From positions 1-64,000 of the forward strand of contig NW_002476031.1 of NCBI RefSeq assembly GCF_000189635.1: a stretch of DNA of 64,000 nt. Direction: 5' to 3'. Source of the DNA: Tetrahymena thermophila SB210 (taxonomy: Eukaryota; Ciliophora; Oligohymenophorea; Hymenostomatida; Tetrahymenidae). This document shows positions 51,901-64,000 of the stretch, piece after piece. The stretch's first letter is position 1. The number at the start of each line of letters is the position of its first letter. Made by a program: the position numbers and the translations under genes. Under the pieces are notes generated by a model, which was given only the letters and a program-made list of their open reading frames with translations, was not told the DNA's origin and ran no database searches.

Positions 51901-53159
51901 AGTGATCACCTTAAGTAAAGAATCATTGCTTATGAATAAATTTTATTTACTCTAATAAAAAAATAGAATCTTATTTAATAATTATTACAAAAATCAATGA
52001 TAAAGAACAAAAATATCTTTTAATATTTAATGAAAGTCTTATTTATTGATATTATCATTTAAAAGTAATGAAATCTATAGTTGGCAATAAATTACTTATT
52101 CACCATAATTTATATATTAGATATTTTTTTATCAATGTAATGACCAAAATTTTCTTTAGGTTACAGATTTTTTTAATTAATTACATATTTACTTTTTATT
52201 AAAAATTTATATCAATTTATTTTTTAATTTTTTTGTCTCCTTAATAGTTTCTATTTTTCTAATTTAAAGGGGAAAAAATAGATTACGTTAATTAAATAGT
52301 CTTTGTCTTCTAAGATTGAAAAGTGTAATTTATTTTTCTGATTTCCATTCAAAAATAAATTATTATCTAATTAAATAAAATTATGCCCAAAACCAATATT
52401 TTCACCATAAAAGCTTATTGGTGAATTTAACAATTCTTCTAAGCTTAAGCCCTTTAATAAAAACCTACTTTCTATATCTAAGCATACATAAAAGAATACA
52501 TTTTCCTATTTATTCATATGAAATAAATATTTATCAAAAAATAATTATTTAAAACTTTAAAAAAAAAAATATTTTGGTTATTTTATTTTTAAAAATAATT
52601 TTTAAATTATAATTAATTAATTACTATAGCCTTTACAATATTTTTTTTGCAATTGGATACTTCCTAATAGATCTAAGAGGAAAAATTATGTGTGATTACC
52701 TATAAATTAGAGCTTTTAGCTTTATATTCTAAATCAATTGTTTAATATTAGTTATTCTTATTTATTAAGTAAATAGTTGTCTTTTGTTAATTAAAAATAA
52801 ATTTTAAACAATTCTATAATAAGCAATAAGTAGAATGAATAAAATTTACATTTATAACAAAATTATCTAAATGAGAATCTATGCTAATAGATCCAAATAT
52901 TTTTTATGTATCAGTTATTATTCCCTACTTATCTAATGAACTATATTTAAATTCCATATTATTTTCTTCTTAGTAAATTATGGAATTAGTTTCCTTATTT
53001 GAAAAAAAAAAAGTGTAATGAATATTAAATAAAATATTTATTTTTGAAAAAATTTACCTTAATATATAAGATTTTGTTCATAATTTATTTTGGCAGAATA
53101 TCTGCACATAAAATAAAGCTTAAATAGCTAGCATATATTAAAAATATTTTTTTATGCAT
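42989..53159 (-). CDS. Paralog B: cysteine-rich repeat, multi-transmembrane surface protein (14 repeats)
   Basis: Twenty-five exons summing to 6414 nt (2138 codons, 2137 aa). Leading exons: 53159-53058, 52993-52850, 52780-52625, 52505-52287, 51951-51805, 51741-51616, 51551-51405, 51212-51034, 50902-50255. Then come fourteen repeat exons (50078-44589), 44501-44143 and 44088-42989. It has the same plan as A: signal peptide (MHKKIFLIYASYLSFILC), repeat-free ectodomain, cysteine-rich repeats, Ser-rich linker, about seven transmembrane helices and a basic tail. The intron 52506-52624 contains a TGA in frame and is not a multiple of three. It therefore proves the splice site that is ambiguous in A. 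The standard-code frames on both strands here are shadows or fragments of repeat exons. Confidence 0.9.
44589..50078 (-). repeat. Paralog B cysteine-rich repeat exon array (14 exons)
   Basis: Exons in transcription order: 50078-49854, 49625-49401, 49187-48963, 48724-48554 (short), 48405-48181, 47951-47727, 47538-47314, 47097-46873, 46599-46378, 46137-45916, 45862-45635, 45382-45161, 45106-44885, 44813-44589. All are phase 2 to phase 2 and mostly 222, 225 or 228 nt. The first eight are type e, near-identical copies. The order then is a, b, c, b, c, d, so the b-c pair is doubled relative to A and C. Repeat-to-repeat spacing of about 450-490 bp in the e block shows that intron and exon were copied together. 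Confidence 0.93.
48554..48724 (-). repeat. Repeat exon of paralog B with 54-nt in-frame deletion
   Basis: This exon is 171 nt, exactly 54 less than the normal 225. Compared with its neighbours, it lacks the block coding from about the third Cys to the CTTC motif. It joins directly between CCTAACAA and CAATTAC, with a short CAA repeat at the joint. Eighteen codons and about seven cysteines are lost, yet the frame is kept. Confidence 0.85.
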
Positions 53160-54498
53160 AGCTTATTTGTATAAGGCTCTATATTTTTTAAAAGAAAAAT
53201 CAATCTATTATTTTACTTTTTTTATTTAAATTTGTAAGATTTATTTATCAATAAATATTATTAAGAATTCGAATTTTTGTTTTCATTATTTTAATGTAAT
53301 TAATTTAATTAATATTTTCTAATTGCTGCATTATATTTGATTGAAATTAATTAATAAATGTCTTCATAAATTTGTATTAACCATAAAATAATAAAATAGG
53401 AAATTTCTTTAAATTTAACAATTTTAATTTTATTAATAAAAATATTCAAATCATTATTAATTAATTTATTTATTTAGGATAATTATTTAGATAGATGAAA
53501 AAATGTTTTTTTATAAAATATAAAAATTAACATCATTACACTATAATTTTTATAAAATGATGTTTAAGTCATTTATTTTATTATTTATCTAATAGTTTTA
53601 TTTGATATGCTTTAAAAAATTATTTATCTAATATATCTATTTGGTATAAAATACTTGAGTGAGATAAAGTAAAAACTAATAAATAAATATTATTAGTAAG
53701 TAATTTAATTTAGAACTAAAAAAATATTTATGTTTTAAGTCATATTAAATTTTAATTTATAAGAAAATGTTTATTTTATTCACAAAATAAAAAACTGAAT
53801 TAATATTTCTATCAATTGTTTAATTATCTAAATATTTTTCTAATAATTTAATTATATTTAGAATTTAGAGTGAAAATTTAAACTAATTTAGCATCTATTT
53901 ATTTAATAAATTACAGAATTAATATCTTTAAAATTAATTATCAATATTCTAGAAATTCTATTATATATAGGGTTGGAAAAAAAATTAGGGTTGTAATACT
54001 TTTTTTTAAGGACAACTTGAATAAATTGATTATATAAATTGTAAAAATTGATAAATAATATTTTTGAATTAATACCCATATAACGCATACTAACCATATA
54101 AATATAATAAATTATATCGAGTTAGTGTATGACTCATTTTATTTTATTTTAAAATATCATTTTAATTTTAAAATTTATTTATCTAATTATATTGATAATA
54201 AACACTATAGGATTCTCACTTAAAAAAACTATTATTTTTTAACTCAAAAATATTTTTATTTATTTATTAATTCTTAAAATATTATTTCCATATTATCCAA
54301 AAAAAAGATATTTAATTTCTTCAATCAAATAAATTTGTTTAGAAATGTAAAATTATAGTAAACATGGTTATATTTAAATATATTAAAAATTTAAATAGAA
54401 TTTTTTTTTTAAAAAGACTTGATATAAAATAAAATTCATTAAAAGAAAATAAATATTAAAAATTAATCTAATAAGTTATTTTATACAATAATTCTTGA
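53160..54498. other. Intergenic region between paralogs B and C
   Basis: AT-rich, no gene. The part upstream of gene B (53160-53900) aligns by eye with the region upstream of gene C (62245-63140). It includes the empty counterpart (around 53571-53594) of the MITE insertion at 62686-62814. The right end repeats the 3' flank seen after A and B. Confidence 0.65.
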
Positions 54499-57400
54499 TC
54501 ACTTTCTCCTTTTTTTTCTAGACCAGTAGTTTATTTTCACTAAGTTTTTGAAATTCTCTTGATGCATCATTTCTATATCATAATAGTTCATAATTCTTTT
54601 TTTGACAACTGATAACCCACCTCCATTAGCTAATAAAAAATTCATACTCTAATTCAAATCTTCCATTTCTTTTTGTTGTTTTTTTTGGTTTATTTTTTAT
54701 TTTATTATTGTAAATAACTGCACTAATAAAGCTAAAATCATGTAAATAGGTTACTCTACTAAAATTATTTGAACTACAACTATAAATATTTAGCTTACTG
54801 TATCAATTTAGTTTGCATAGTTATTTAAGTCTGGTTTTGTACAGAATATATTTAATAACAAATATAGAAAGTAAAGAAATAGCCAAGAACAATACTAAAC
54901 TATGAAGTAAGCATTAGTTAGCTTAGAGTAAAATGGCATATAGTATATCACTATTATTAGTTGACTCAAAGATACAACTATTGATATTATACACACAGCA
55001 AGCCAGTGCTAACTCAATTAAATAAAATATGTTGGAATGATAAATGACTCAAACAGTAATACTATTAGAATAAAATTTCTTGTTAGTTTTAGCTCTTCCT
55101 TTGTTTCATTCTATAATTTCTATTTAACAATCATGTTAAATTATTATTTTTACAAAGAAACTTTGTTAAGGTAAATGTAAAATGAGTAAAATGTTCCAAC
55201 ACTAATTCCAAACAAAGTAATAATCAAAGGAATTTCGATGATTAGTTTTTTAGCATTAAAATTTTTTATATATTACTTTATTTAAGTATTGATTCCTATA
55301 ATAAATATAGTCACTATTAGCTAAAAGTACTGAATAATAAATGAACAGAATATTATTTCGTAAACTTTAATTGATTTAGATTTTATATTTTGGTTTTAAA
55401 TTTTAACGCTTAGAAAGTAAAATATAATAAATGAGAATAGGCATATTAAAAATAGGACCAAAGCTTATCCACAAGTAGCTATTGTGAAATAAGCTAATTC
55501 TACAGATTCAAATTTTGCATCATAATACTATATTTCTCTTGAATCTAAAAACAACAAAAATAAATTCAGCTACTTAAATGATTAAGATGGAAGCTAACCT
55601 AATATTTTATTTTATTAAAAAACTTTTAAAAATGTTTTATATTTGTTTTTACCTTTTAAAGAATTAATTAACTGAAATATATGAGCAGGAAAGTTTGTCT
55701 AGACTAAAATGAGATAACTTAATTTCTGAGATGTTAATCCACTCTATGAGACTCCAAAACTTGATGTTGACATAACATTTTAAGCAGCATTTAAGCCAAT
55801 AGAACCATAAGAAGAAATTTACGATGTTGTTTAAGTTTATTATTGTATATATTTTATTTTTTCATTAGTAAATACTGTAGAATTATATGTTTGGTATTAT
55901 TATAAACAAGTGGAATCTTTTAGAATAAACCCATCAAAACAAGATATACATTATTAATTGTTAGCAGCAGAACATGTTAGACAATTAGAATCACATGGAA
56001 TGCAAATACCACTTTATAAAAAAAAAATTTTCAACAAAAATTTTTATTAATATATTAAAAACAAATTTAAATTGATTTTTAAAAAATAAATTTTACTTAA
56101 TTAAATTACTACTGATTGGACAAACACATTTTGTATTTGAAGGATCTTGAATAAATGAAGTAGGGCATGGCGAAGAACAAGTTGCATTAATAGTTAGATA
56201 GTATCCAGTTATACAAGATACACAAACTGTTTATGAAGAGCATTTGTCACATTGAGAAGAGCAAGGTTGACATACATCATTCAGGTCTATAAATCCTGAT
56301 GATAAACAAGGACATACTTTACTAAATATATTTTATTAAATAATTAATGAATTTAATTTTTAGTTTATTTTAAATAATGAACTTTAATAAATTACTTTTA
56401 TAAAGTACTATTAGGGCGACAAATACATTTAGTGTTCGTTGAATCTTTGACAAATGTAGTAGGACACGATGAAACACAGGTGTTATCTATTGTTAAGTAA
56501 AATCCAGAGGAACAAACTTTACAAACTGTTTATGAAGAGCATTAATCACAATTAGAAGGGCACTATTAGCAAACACCTAAAACATCTAAATATTAAACGT
56601 TACAAGGACAAGTTTAAGTTTTGCTAAATTAAAATAAATTCATCACTTTTTAAATATTAAAATAAAATTATCTTACTTTTATAGAGAACTATTACTACGA
56701 CAGATACATTTTGTATTAGTAGAATCTACAGTAAATGTGGGTGGGCATTTAGAAACACAAGAACCATCTACAAACAATAAATATCCTATAGAACATGTAG
56801 TGCAAGTTGATTATGTTGAACATTGATCACAATTTGATCCACATGGTAAGCAATCACTTCCTAAATCTATGTAGCCAGTATTACAAGGACATGCATTTCT
56901 AAATAAAAATATTTATTTTTAAGTTTTAGTTATTTATTAGATAAAGTTAAATATTTTTGATATCAAATCAAATAATAAAAATTTTTTTTTTTATTAAAAC
57001 AATAAAAGTTATATAATTTCATGTTTTTGAAATAATTTTTTTTCTTTGAACTATTAATATATTTTGATAATTTTAATTGAGAGTTAACAAAAATATTTTT
57101 TTTAATATGTTTAATAATTATTTTACGCTGATAATGTACTATTAACACGACAAGTACATGATTAGTTAGATTTATCAATTAAAAAAGTAGGTGGACACGG
57201 ATTAACACAAGTTCCATCTGGAAATAAGTAATATCCTGAGGCACATACCTTACAGGTTTTTTATGAAGCGCAATTAAGGCAATTTGCAGTACATGCTAAA
57301 CAACTGCCAGAAACATCAATATAACCAGTATTGCAAGCACATTAATTTCTATATAAAATAAATAATAAGAAAAGGGTTATTAATTTAAATTATTATTTTT

Positions 57401-60400
57401 TTCAAATTAAAAAATTTTTTTAATATTTGTTGAAATTTTTTTTTTAAAACAAACTAAAAAAAATAAATTTATCTACTGTTTTTCTTTTGAAATATAAATT
57501 TGAGAAAAATTAAATAGAATTTGTTACCCTGGTGATATGGAGCTATTAGGACGACAAACACAAGATTAAGTTGAATCATTAGAAACAAATGTAGTAGGAC
57601 ATGAAGAAACACAAGTACCATCAATAAATAAGTAATATTTTGACTAACAAGTGGTGCATTATGTTTAAGATGAGCATATATCGCAATTTATAGGACATGA
57701 TACACAATCACCTGCTTTGTCTACAAAACCTGTGTTACAAGGGCATTGCTTTCTTTATAAGTTTAAAATTTAATTCAAAAAATTTTTTTAATTTTATTGT
57801 AATATTTAAAATATTATAAATTATGGTTAAAAAATTAATTAATTTATAAATAAAAATAATTTAAATTAAATTTTTAAATATTAATAAGCTTTTATTTTTT
57901 AAAATAAACCAAAAAAAAATTTATTTATTGTTATTATTTTTGCTGAATAAATTTGAGAAAAATCAATTAGAATTTCTTACTTTGGAGATATCGAGCTATT
58001 AGGTCGACAAACACAAGATTAAGTTGAATCATCAGATTTAAATGTAGTAGGACATGAAGAAACACAAGAACCATCAATAAATAAGTAATATTTTGACTAG
58101 CAAGTAGTGCATTATTTTTCAGAGGAGCATGTATCGCAATTTGTAGGACATGATATGCAATCACTACCTAGATCTACAAAACCATTGTTACAAAGACATT
58201 AATTTCTTTATAAAATAAAAAATTTAATTCAAATATTTTATTTAATTTGATAATGACATATAAAATATGAAAAATTGGCGCTTAAAAGTTAATTAATAAA
58301 TATAAATAAATTAAATAATAATTAAAATTTTTTAATATACTTGTTAGCACTTATTTATTAATATAAACTAGTAAAAAAATAAATTTATCTGCTATTATTC
58401 TTTTTGAAGAATAAATTTGGGAAAAATCAATTAGAATTTCTTACTTTGGTGATATGGTGCTATCAGGTCGACAAACACAGGATTAAGTAGAATCATTAGA
58501 TTTAAATGTAGTAGGACACGAAGAAACACAAGAACCATCAATAAATAAGTAATATTTTGACTAGCAAGTAGTACATTAATTTACCGAGGAGCATTTATTA
58601 CAATTTTTAGGACATGATTCACATTTACCTCCTACATCAATAAAACCTGTGTTACAAATACATTTATTGCTTGATAAAATTGAAGTTAATTAAAATATTA
58701 TGATTAATTTTAGTATATAATTTAAAATATTAAGGAATGCGGTTTAAGAATTAATATAAATAAATTAAATCAAATTAAAAATCTTTAAAATACTTATTGA
58801 AACTTATTTTTTAATTTAAACTCATAAAAAAATAAATTTATATTCTGCTATTCTTTTTAAAGAATAGATTTAAGAAAATCAAGTAGAATATCTTACGATG
58901 ATTGTTTGGAGCTATTAGAAGGACAATCGCAAGATTAAGTTGAATCGTTAGAAATAAATGGAGAAGGACATGAAGAAACACAAGTACCATCAATAAATAA
59001 GTAGTATTTTGACTAACAAGTAGTGCATTATGTTTCAGAGGAGCAACTATTACAATTTGTAGGACATCTTACACAATCAACTCCTTTATCTCCAAAACCT
59101 GTGTTACAAAGGCATTACTTTCTTTATAAAATCGAATTTAATTAAATTATTTTGCTTAATTTGATTATAATATTTAAAACATTAAACCTAATTTTGTTTC
59201 AAAAATTATTTTGAATTAATTTTGGATAGAATAACAACCCAAATAAGGTTCAACGAAAATTTATTATTTAAAAAAAACTTATCAAAACTTGTTACCCAGA
59301 TAAACTACTATTAGGACGGCACTCACAACTATTATTTGAAGTGTTCTTTATAAATGTACTTGGACATTCAAAAACACAAGTACCGTCTACTATATTAAGA
59401 AATCCATTTGTTGGTTAGCAAATGGTGCAAGTTACACCTGCAGGTAGTAAACTACAATTCGATGGGCATGATACTATTACTCCATTGTAATTTTTATATT
59501 ATCCTGAATTGCAATAAACTGCGTTTATTCCAGTTTAGTCGCATAAATATGGTTATTTATTGCAATAGCATGAAGCATTCTAATAACATAAACTAATACA
59601 ATAGTATAAACCATTTGGTTAATATCCATCTTAGCATTTAGTGCAGACTGTAGGAGATGAGCATTAAACACAATATTAAGAACAAGATTAAATTAACCTA
59701 AACTTACTTTTAAATTGGGTATTTTGATAATAACTTAACTGAGAATTTTAAAGCGAAATGTTAATTTTTTCCAATTACGTCTAGTGCGTAATTGAAAAAT
59801 TAAATGTGCAAACCCCATTTTTATCAAGATAATATCCATATTTACATACTTTACAATTAGTTTTAGTTATGCATTTATAACAATTTAAGGGACATTTTTC
59901 ACATAATCCATTTAAATTAACATATGAAATATTGCAAACACACTTTTAGCTATTATTTATAAAAATTAATAATAAATATATCTAACTTAAAAAAAAAATC
60001 GAGAAAAAAATTTTCTCAATTTATGAATTTACTAAATAAAAAAAAAATTAATTTATGTATATAAATTTTATTTTTTTTAAGGTTAACTCGCTATGTTATT
60101 TATTAGTATATAAGTATTCAAATTTAAAAAAAATAAATTTAAATATACTCTTGCAAAGTGCTATTAGGTTAGCAAACACATTTATTTTAAGTGGCATCTA
60201 AAACAAAAGTTACTGGACAAACCAAACCAAACAATTTGTTTGAAATCAAATATAGAGGAGATTTAATTATTGTACAGAAATTAAAAGTAATAAACATATT
60301 ATCCTAAATCTCGCACAAACTTAAATCCTAAAATATATTGATTAAAACATTTTATTTAAAGTTAATTAATAAATAAAAAATAATATTTCTTCAATACTAA

Positions 60401-62244
60401 AAAGAAATAATTTAAATCTTAAATTTAATAACTTAATAAAGCCTAAATAAGTAAAATAAAATGATTATATTTATAAAAGATAAAAATTAAAAATTAAATA
60501 GAATTATTTTTAAGAATTACAAATTCTTAAGCAAAATAGTTCAATTTTTATTAATTAAAATGATAAGGATATATCGAGACACTTTCAGAAATTAGTGTGA
60601 TAACAACGATGTTAGACTCATAATCATATGTTAATTTATATTAAAGCTAATTAATATAAATTATATCCTAGTTTTAATAAAAATTTTAAGAATTAATAAT
60701 AAAGGTTTAAATATTTTAACAATACATCAACTTATACAATAGAAAGATATTCAGTATCTGGAATATAAATAGGAGTAGATTATACCTAAAATAATTGTTA
60801 AACACTATAAAATGTAAAGATTCTTCTCTTGTACTCGAACGTAAATATCAAAATTATCTATATTTATAATAATAAGAATAAAAGATTTTTTAATTTTTGT
60901 TAATAATTTAAATAATAATTACTTATGGCAATTCTATTACATCTGAAATAAAAATTTTATTCTTAAAAGATACATTTAATTTTACTTAAGTAATAGAATC
61001 CAAAAGTCCTTCTTTATAAGTGATCACCTTAAGTAAAGAATCATTGCTGATGAATAGATTTTATTTACTCTATTAAAAAATAGAAACTTATTTAATAATT
61101 ATTACAAAAATCAATGATTAAGAACAAAAATATCTTTTTATATTTAATGTAAGTCTTATTTATTGATATTATCATTTAAAAATAATGAAATCAATAATCG
61201 AAAACAAATTACTTATTAATTATCAATATAATTACAAAAACTTTCTTTAGTTACAACTTTTTTTAATTAATTACTCACTAATTACTTTTTATTTATAATT
61301 TGTATCCATTTATTATTTAATTTATTATACCTAATAGTTTCTATTTTTTTAATTTTAAGGAAAAAAAAGATTACTTTAATTAAATAGTCTCTGCTTTCTA
61401 AGATTGAAGAGTGTAATTTATTGTTCTGATTTCCTTTCAAAAATAAATTATTATCTAATTAAATAAAATTATGCCCAAAGCTAATATTTTCACCATAAAA
61501 TATTGTTTGTGAATTTAATAATTCGTCAAAGCTTAAGCCCTTTAATAAAAATCTATTTTCTTTATCTAAGCATGCGTAAAAGAACATATTTTCCTATTTA
61601 TTCATTTTAAATAAATATTTATCAAAATTTAATTATTTAAATCTATTTTTTAAAAATATTTTGGTTATCTTATTTTATAATATAATTTTTAATGATAGTT
61701 AATTAATTAATGAAATTACTATAGCCTTTACAATATTTTTTTTGCAATTAGATACTTCCTAGTAGATATAAGAAGAAAAATTATGTGTGATTAGGTATAA
61801 ATTAGAGCTTTTAGCTTTATATTCTAAATCAATTGTTTAATATTAGTTATTCTTATTTATTAAGTAAAGAGTAGTCTTTTATTTATAAAAAATAAATATA
61901 AAGCATAGGTAGATTAGATCTCTAAGAAAAACTTACATTTATAACAAAATTATCTAAATAAGAATCTATGTTAATAGATCCATATATTTTTTATGTATCA
62001 GATATTATTCCCTACTTATCCAATTAACTATATTTGAGTTCCATATTACTTTCTTCTTAGTAAATTATGGAATTAGTTTCCTTATTTGAAAAAAAAATGT
62101 GTAATGATTATTAAATAAGATATTTATTTTTAAGAAATTTACCTTTATATATATGATTTTGTTTCTAATTTACTTTGGCAGAATATCAGAACATAAAATA
62201 AAGCTTAAATAGCTAGCGTATATAAAAAATACTTTTTTATACAT
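54499..62244 (-). CDS. Paralog C: cysteine-rich repeat, multi-transmembrane surface protein (8 repeats)
   Basis: Nineteen exons summing to 5130 nt (1710 codons, 1709 aa). Leading exons: 62244-62143, 62080-61937, 61875-61720, 61593-61375, 61069-60923, 60857-60732, 60667-60521, 60327-60149, 59949-59296. Then come eight repeat exons (59121-56097), 56011-55653 and 55598-54499. There is a signal peptide (MYKKVFFIYASYLSFILC). Most non-repeat exons match B in length to the base. The large pre-repeat exon (654 nt) is the most diverged part. The last exon ends at the same TGA position as in B. About seven transmembrane segments close the protein. No internal TGA was found in the spliced frame, so all three copies look functional. 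Confidence 0.9.
56097..59121 (-). repeat. Paralog C cysteine-rich repeat exon array (8 exons)
   Basis: Exons in transcription order: 59121-58897, 58669-58445, 58205-57981, 57752-57528 (four type e, 225 nt each), then 57348-57127 (type a, 222), 56898-56677 (b, 222), 56623-56396 (c, 228), 56321-56097 (d, 225). All have phase-2 borders. The same a-b-c-d block closes the array in A. Confidence 0.92.
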
Positions 62245-64000
62245 AGTATATTTGTATAATGCTCTATATTTATTTAATAGGAAAATCAATCTTTTATTTT
62301 ACTTTACTTTATTCAAACTTATTAATATTTATTTATCTATGAAATATATTAAAAACTCGAATTTTTGTTTACATTATCTGTGGTGTAATTAACTTAATTA
62401 ATATCTTCTAATTACTGCATTATTTTTGATTGAAATTAATTTAATAAATGTCCTCATAAATTTATATTAACCATAAATTATTATAAAGTAGGATATTTCT
62501 TTGAATTTAACAATTTTAATTTTATTAATAAAAATATTCAAATCATGATTAATTTACTTGTTTAATGATAATTATTTAGATAGATAAAAATATTTTAATG
62601 CTATATTATAAAATATACTAAATAATTTTATTCCACTATGAGTTTTATAAAATAAGAATTGATGTTTAAGTCATTTATTTTATTATACTGTAAATGCTCA
62701 TTAACTAAGGCATTCCCTAAGTATCTTTTTTGCCCAAAAAAAAGTGCCATACACCATAATCGAAAAAAAAAAAATTTAAGAAAAAAATGCCTTAATTAAT
62801 GAGCATTTACAGTATATCTAATTGTTTTATTTGATATGCATCTAAAAAATTATTTATCTAATATATCTATTTGGTATAAAATAAATACTTGATATTAAGT
62901 AAAAATTTAATAAATAAATATTACTATTTAATTTAAAGCTAAAAAAATATTTATGTTTTAAGTTATTTTAAATTGTATGTTATAAGAAAATGTTATTTTT
63001 AGTTAAATAAAAAATTAAATTAATATTTCTATTAATTGTTTAAAGCTTATCTAAATATTTTTCGAATAATTTAATTATATTTAGAATTTAGAGTGAAAAT
63101 TTAAACTAAGTTAGAATCTATCTACTAAATAAATTGCAGTATTAATTACTTAAAAATGATAAGTGCTTAAAAAATACTTTTATATATATTAATTTAAAAT
63201 ATAAAATAATCATAATAGCAAAATAATTTTAGATTAATTAAAATCAAATTGTTATATACTCAAAATATAAGCAATAAAAAGAGGATGAGTCATTCATTTA
63301 TTATTCCAACATTCCTAATAGTTTATCACCTTTTGAATTTATTTATATTTTTACTTTAGTATTTTAAACATTTCCTTCCTTCTTATAGTTCAAAATCCTT
63401 ATGGCAGTAACATATATTCAAAAAAAATACTAAATATTTATAAACAGTATTATTTATAATTCAACTAAAATAACAATTTATATTCAAGGTTATTTAAATT
63501 ACTCTAAATAAACTTTACATTTTTCAAAAATAAAAAGTATTTTTAATTTCAAAAATCATCAAGAAAATTTAAAGAATACATTTATTTAAAACTAAATTAT
63601 TTATTTAGATGGAATAAAAATAAAATTTTTCTTTTTATTTTATGATATGATAAATTTTTATTTTAAAAAATTTACCAAATTTTATAATTATTTAATCTAT
63701 TATAGTTAGTATTTTTTATATTAATTGCTATTTATTAATTAAATTTATAAATTTTTTAATTTAATTCAACTTTATATTATTATAAACCTCATTATATACT
63801 ATTAGTATTTATACTTTACACATTAAATCATTAAAATTTGTTATTTGTTTAGTTATCCAATATTTTGTCTCAGTTATATTAAAAATTTAAAATTAAGCAT
63901 CAATAAATATTCTATTTATTTTATAACTCATTTCTCCATCTTAATATCAGAAAAAAATTTATAAAAAACTAATAAGTACAAACACACAAATAAGAAATAT
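62245..64000. other. Upstream flank of paralog C to window end
   Basis: AT-rich DNA with no supported gene. The first ~900 bp resembles the flank upstream of gene B, apart from the MITE at 62686-62814. From about 63150 to the end the sequence is unrelated to the duplicated unit, and nothing recognisable was seen. Confidence 0.6.
62686..62814. mobile_element. MITE-like element with 29-bp terminal inverted repeats and TA duplication
   Basis: The element spans 62688-62812 (125 bp). Its left end CTGTAAATGCTCATTAACTA is matched by the right end read in reverse complement, CTGTAAATGCTCATTAATTA. Counting the flanking TA, the inverted repeat is 29 bp with one mismatch. TA borders each side, as expected of a Tc1/mariner target duplication. 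The interior is non-coding and A-rich. The paralogous site upstream of gene B lacks the element. Confidence 0.82.

Larger units (their letters stand above)
34280..62250 (-). repeat. Three-copy tandem segmental duplication carrying genes A, B and C
   Basis: Three units, roughly 34280-42650, 42660-54210 and 54220-62250 or beyond, each hold one paralog on the minus strand plus similar 3' and partly similar 5' flanks. Matching non-repeat exons have the same lengths in all three genes, with small exceptions (147 versus 156 nt; 651, 648 and 654 nt; last exon 1139 versus 1100 nt). The coding sequence is strongly conserved, and introns are diverged but recognisable. This shows duplication of whole genes, not only exons. 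Confidence 0.9.

Noticed and set aside
36143-59121. Regularly spaced repeats resembling a CRISPR array
   Set aside because: The repeat units are 222-228-nt protein-coding exons with phase-2 introns, not short repeats with unique spacers, and the genome is eukaryotic.

Overview
This window is nuclear DNA from a ciliate, most likely Tetrahymena or a close relative. The evidence is direct. Long, family-recognisable reading frames appear only when TAA and TAG are read as glutamine and TGA is the sole stop. The DNA is extremely AT-rich. Genes are split by short AT-rich GT..AG introns, mostly 50-200 bp, which is longer than Paramecium introns. A standard-code translation hides almost every gene. 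All gene models here were rebuilt by hand with TGA as the only stop; summed exon lengths are whole numbers of codons in every complete model.

Layout, left to right: (1) the 5' part of a coiled-coil protein gene, minus strand, running off the left edge; (2) a divergent RAD51-paralog recombinase gene; (3) an AT-rich gap with a decayed Tc1/mariner transposase remnant; (4) a Gln-rich coiled-coil protein gene; (5) a GRIP-domain golgin gene with nine exons; (6) two minus-strand genes, one coiled-coil protein and one small multi-pass membrane protein; (7) an ALKBH8-type tRNA-modification gene (RRM, AlkB dioxygenase, methyltransferase) interrupted by a 100-N assembly gap; (8) a NEK-family protein kinase with a long Gln/Ser-rich and coiled-coil tail; (9) a very large (about 2358 aa) secreted, probably GPI-anchored surface protein; (10) a TLDc-domain protein.

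The right-hand 28 kb (34.5-62.2 kb) is the most notable part. It holds three tandem, same-strand paralogs (A, B, C) of a large cysteine-rich, multi-transmembrane surface protein. All three share the same exon plan, and most matching exons have identical lengths. They differ mainly in how many ~75-residue cysteine-rich repeat exons they carry: 6, 14 and 8. Each repeat is one exon of 222, 225 or 228 nt with phase-2 introns on both sides, so exons can be added or lost without breaking the frame. Gene B has an extra duplicated pair of repeat exons and one repeat with an exact 54-nt in-frame deletion. A 125-bp MITE with 29-bp inverted repeats sits upstream of gene C, and the matching site upstream of gene B is empty.

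The genes look like ordinary, functionally unrelated neighbours apart from the A/B/C cluster. No rRNA, tRNA or CRISPR feature was found.
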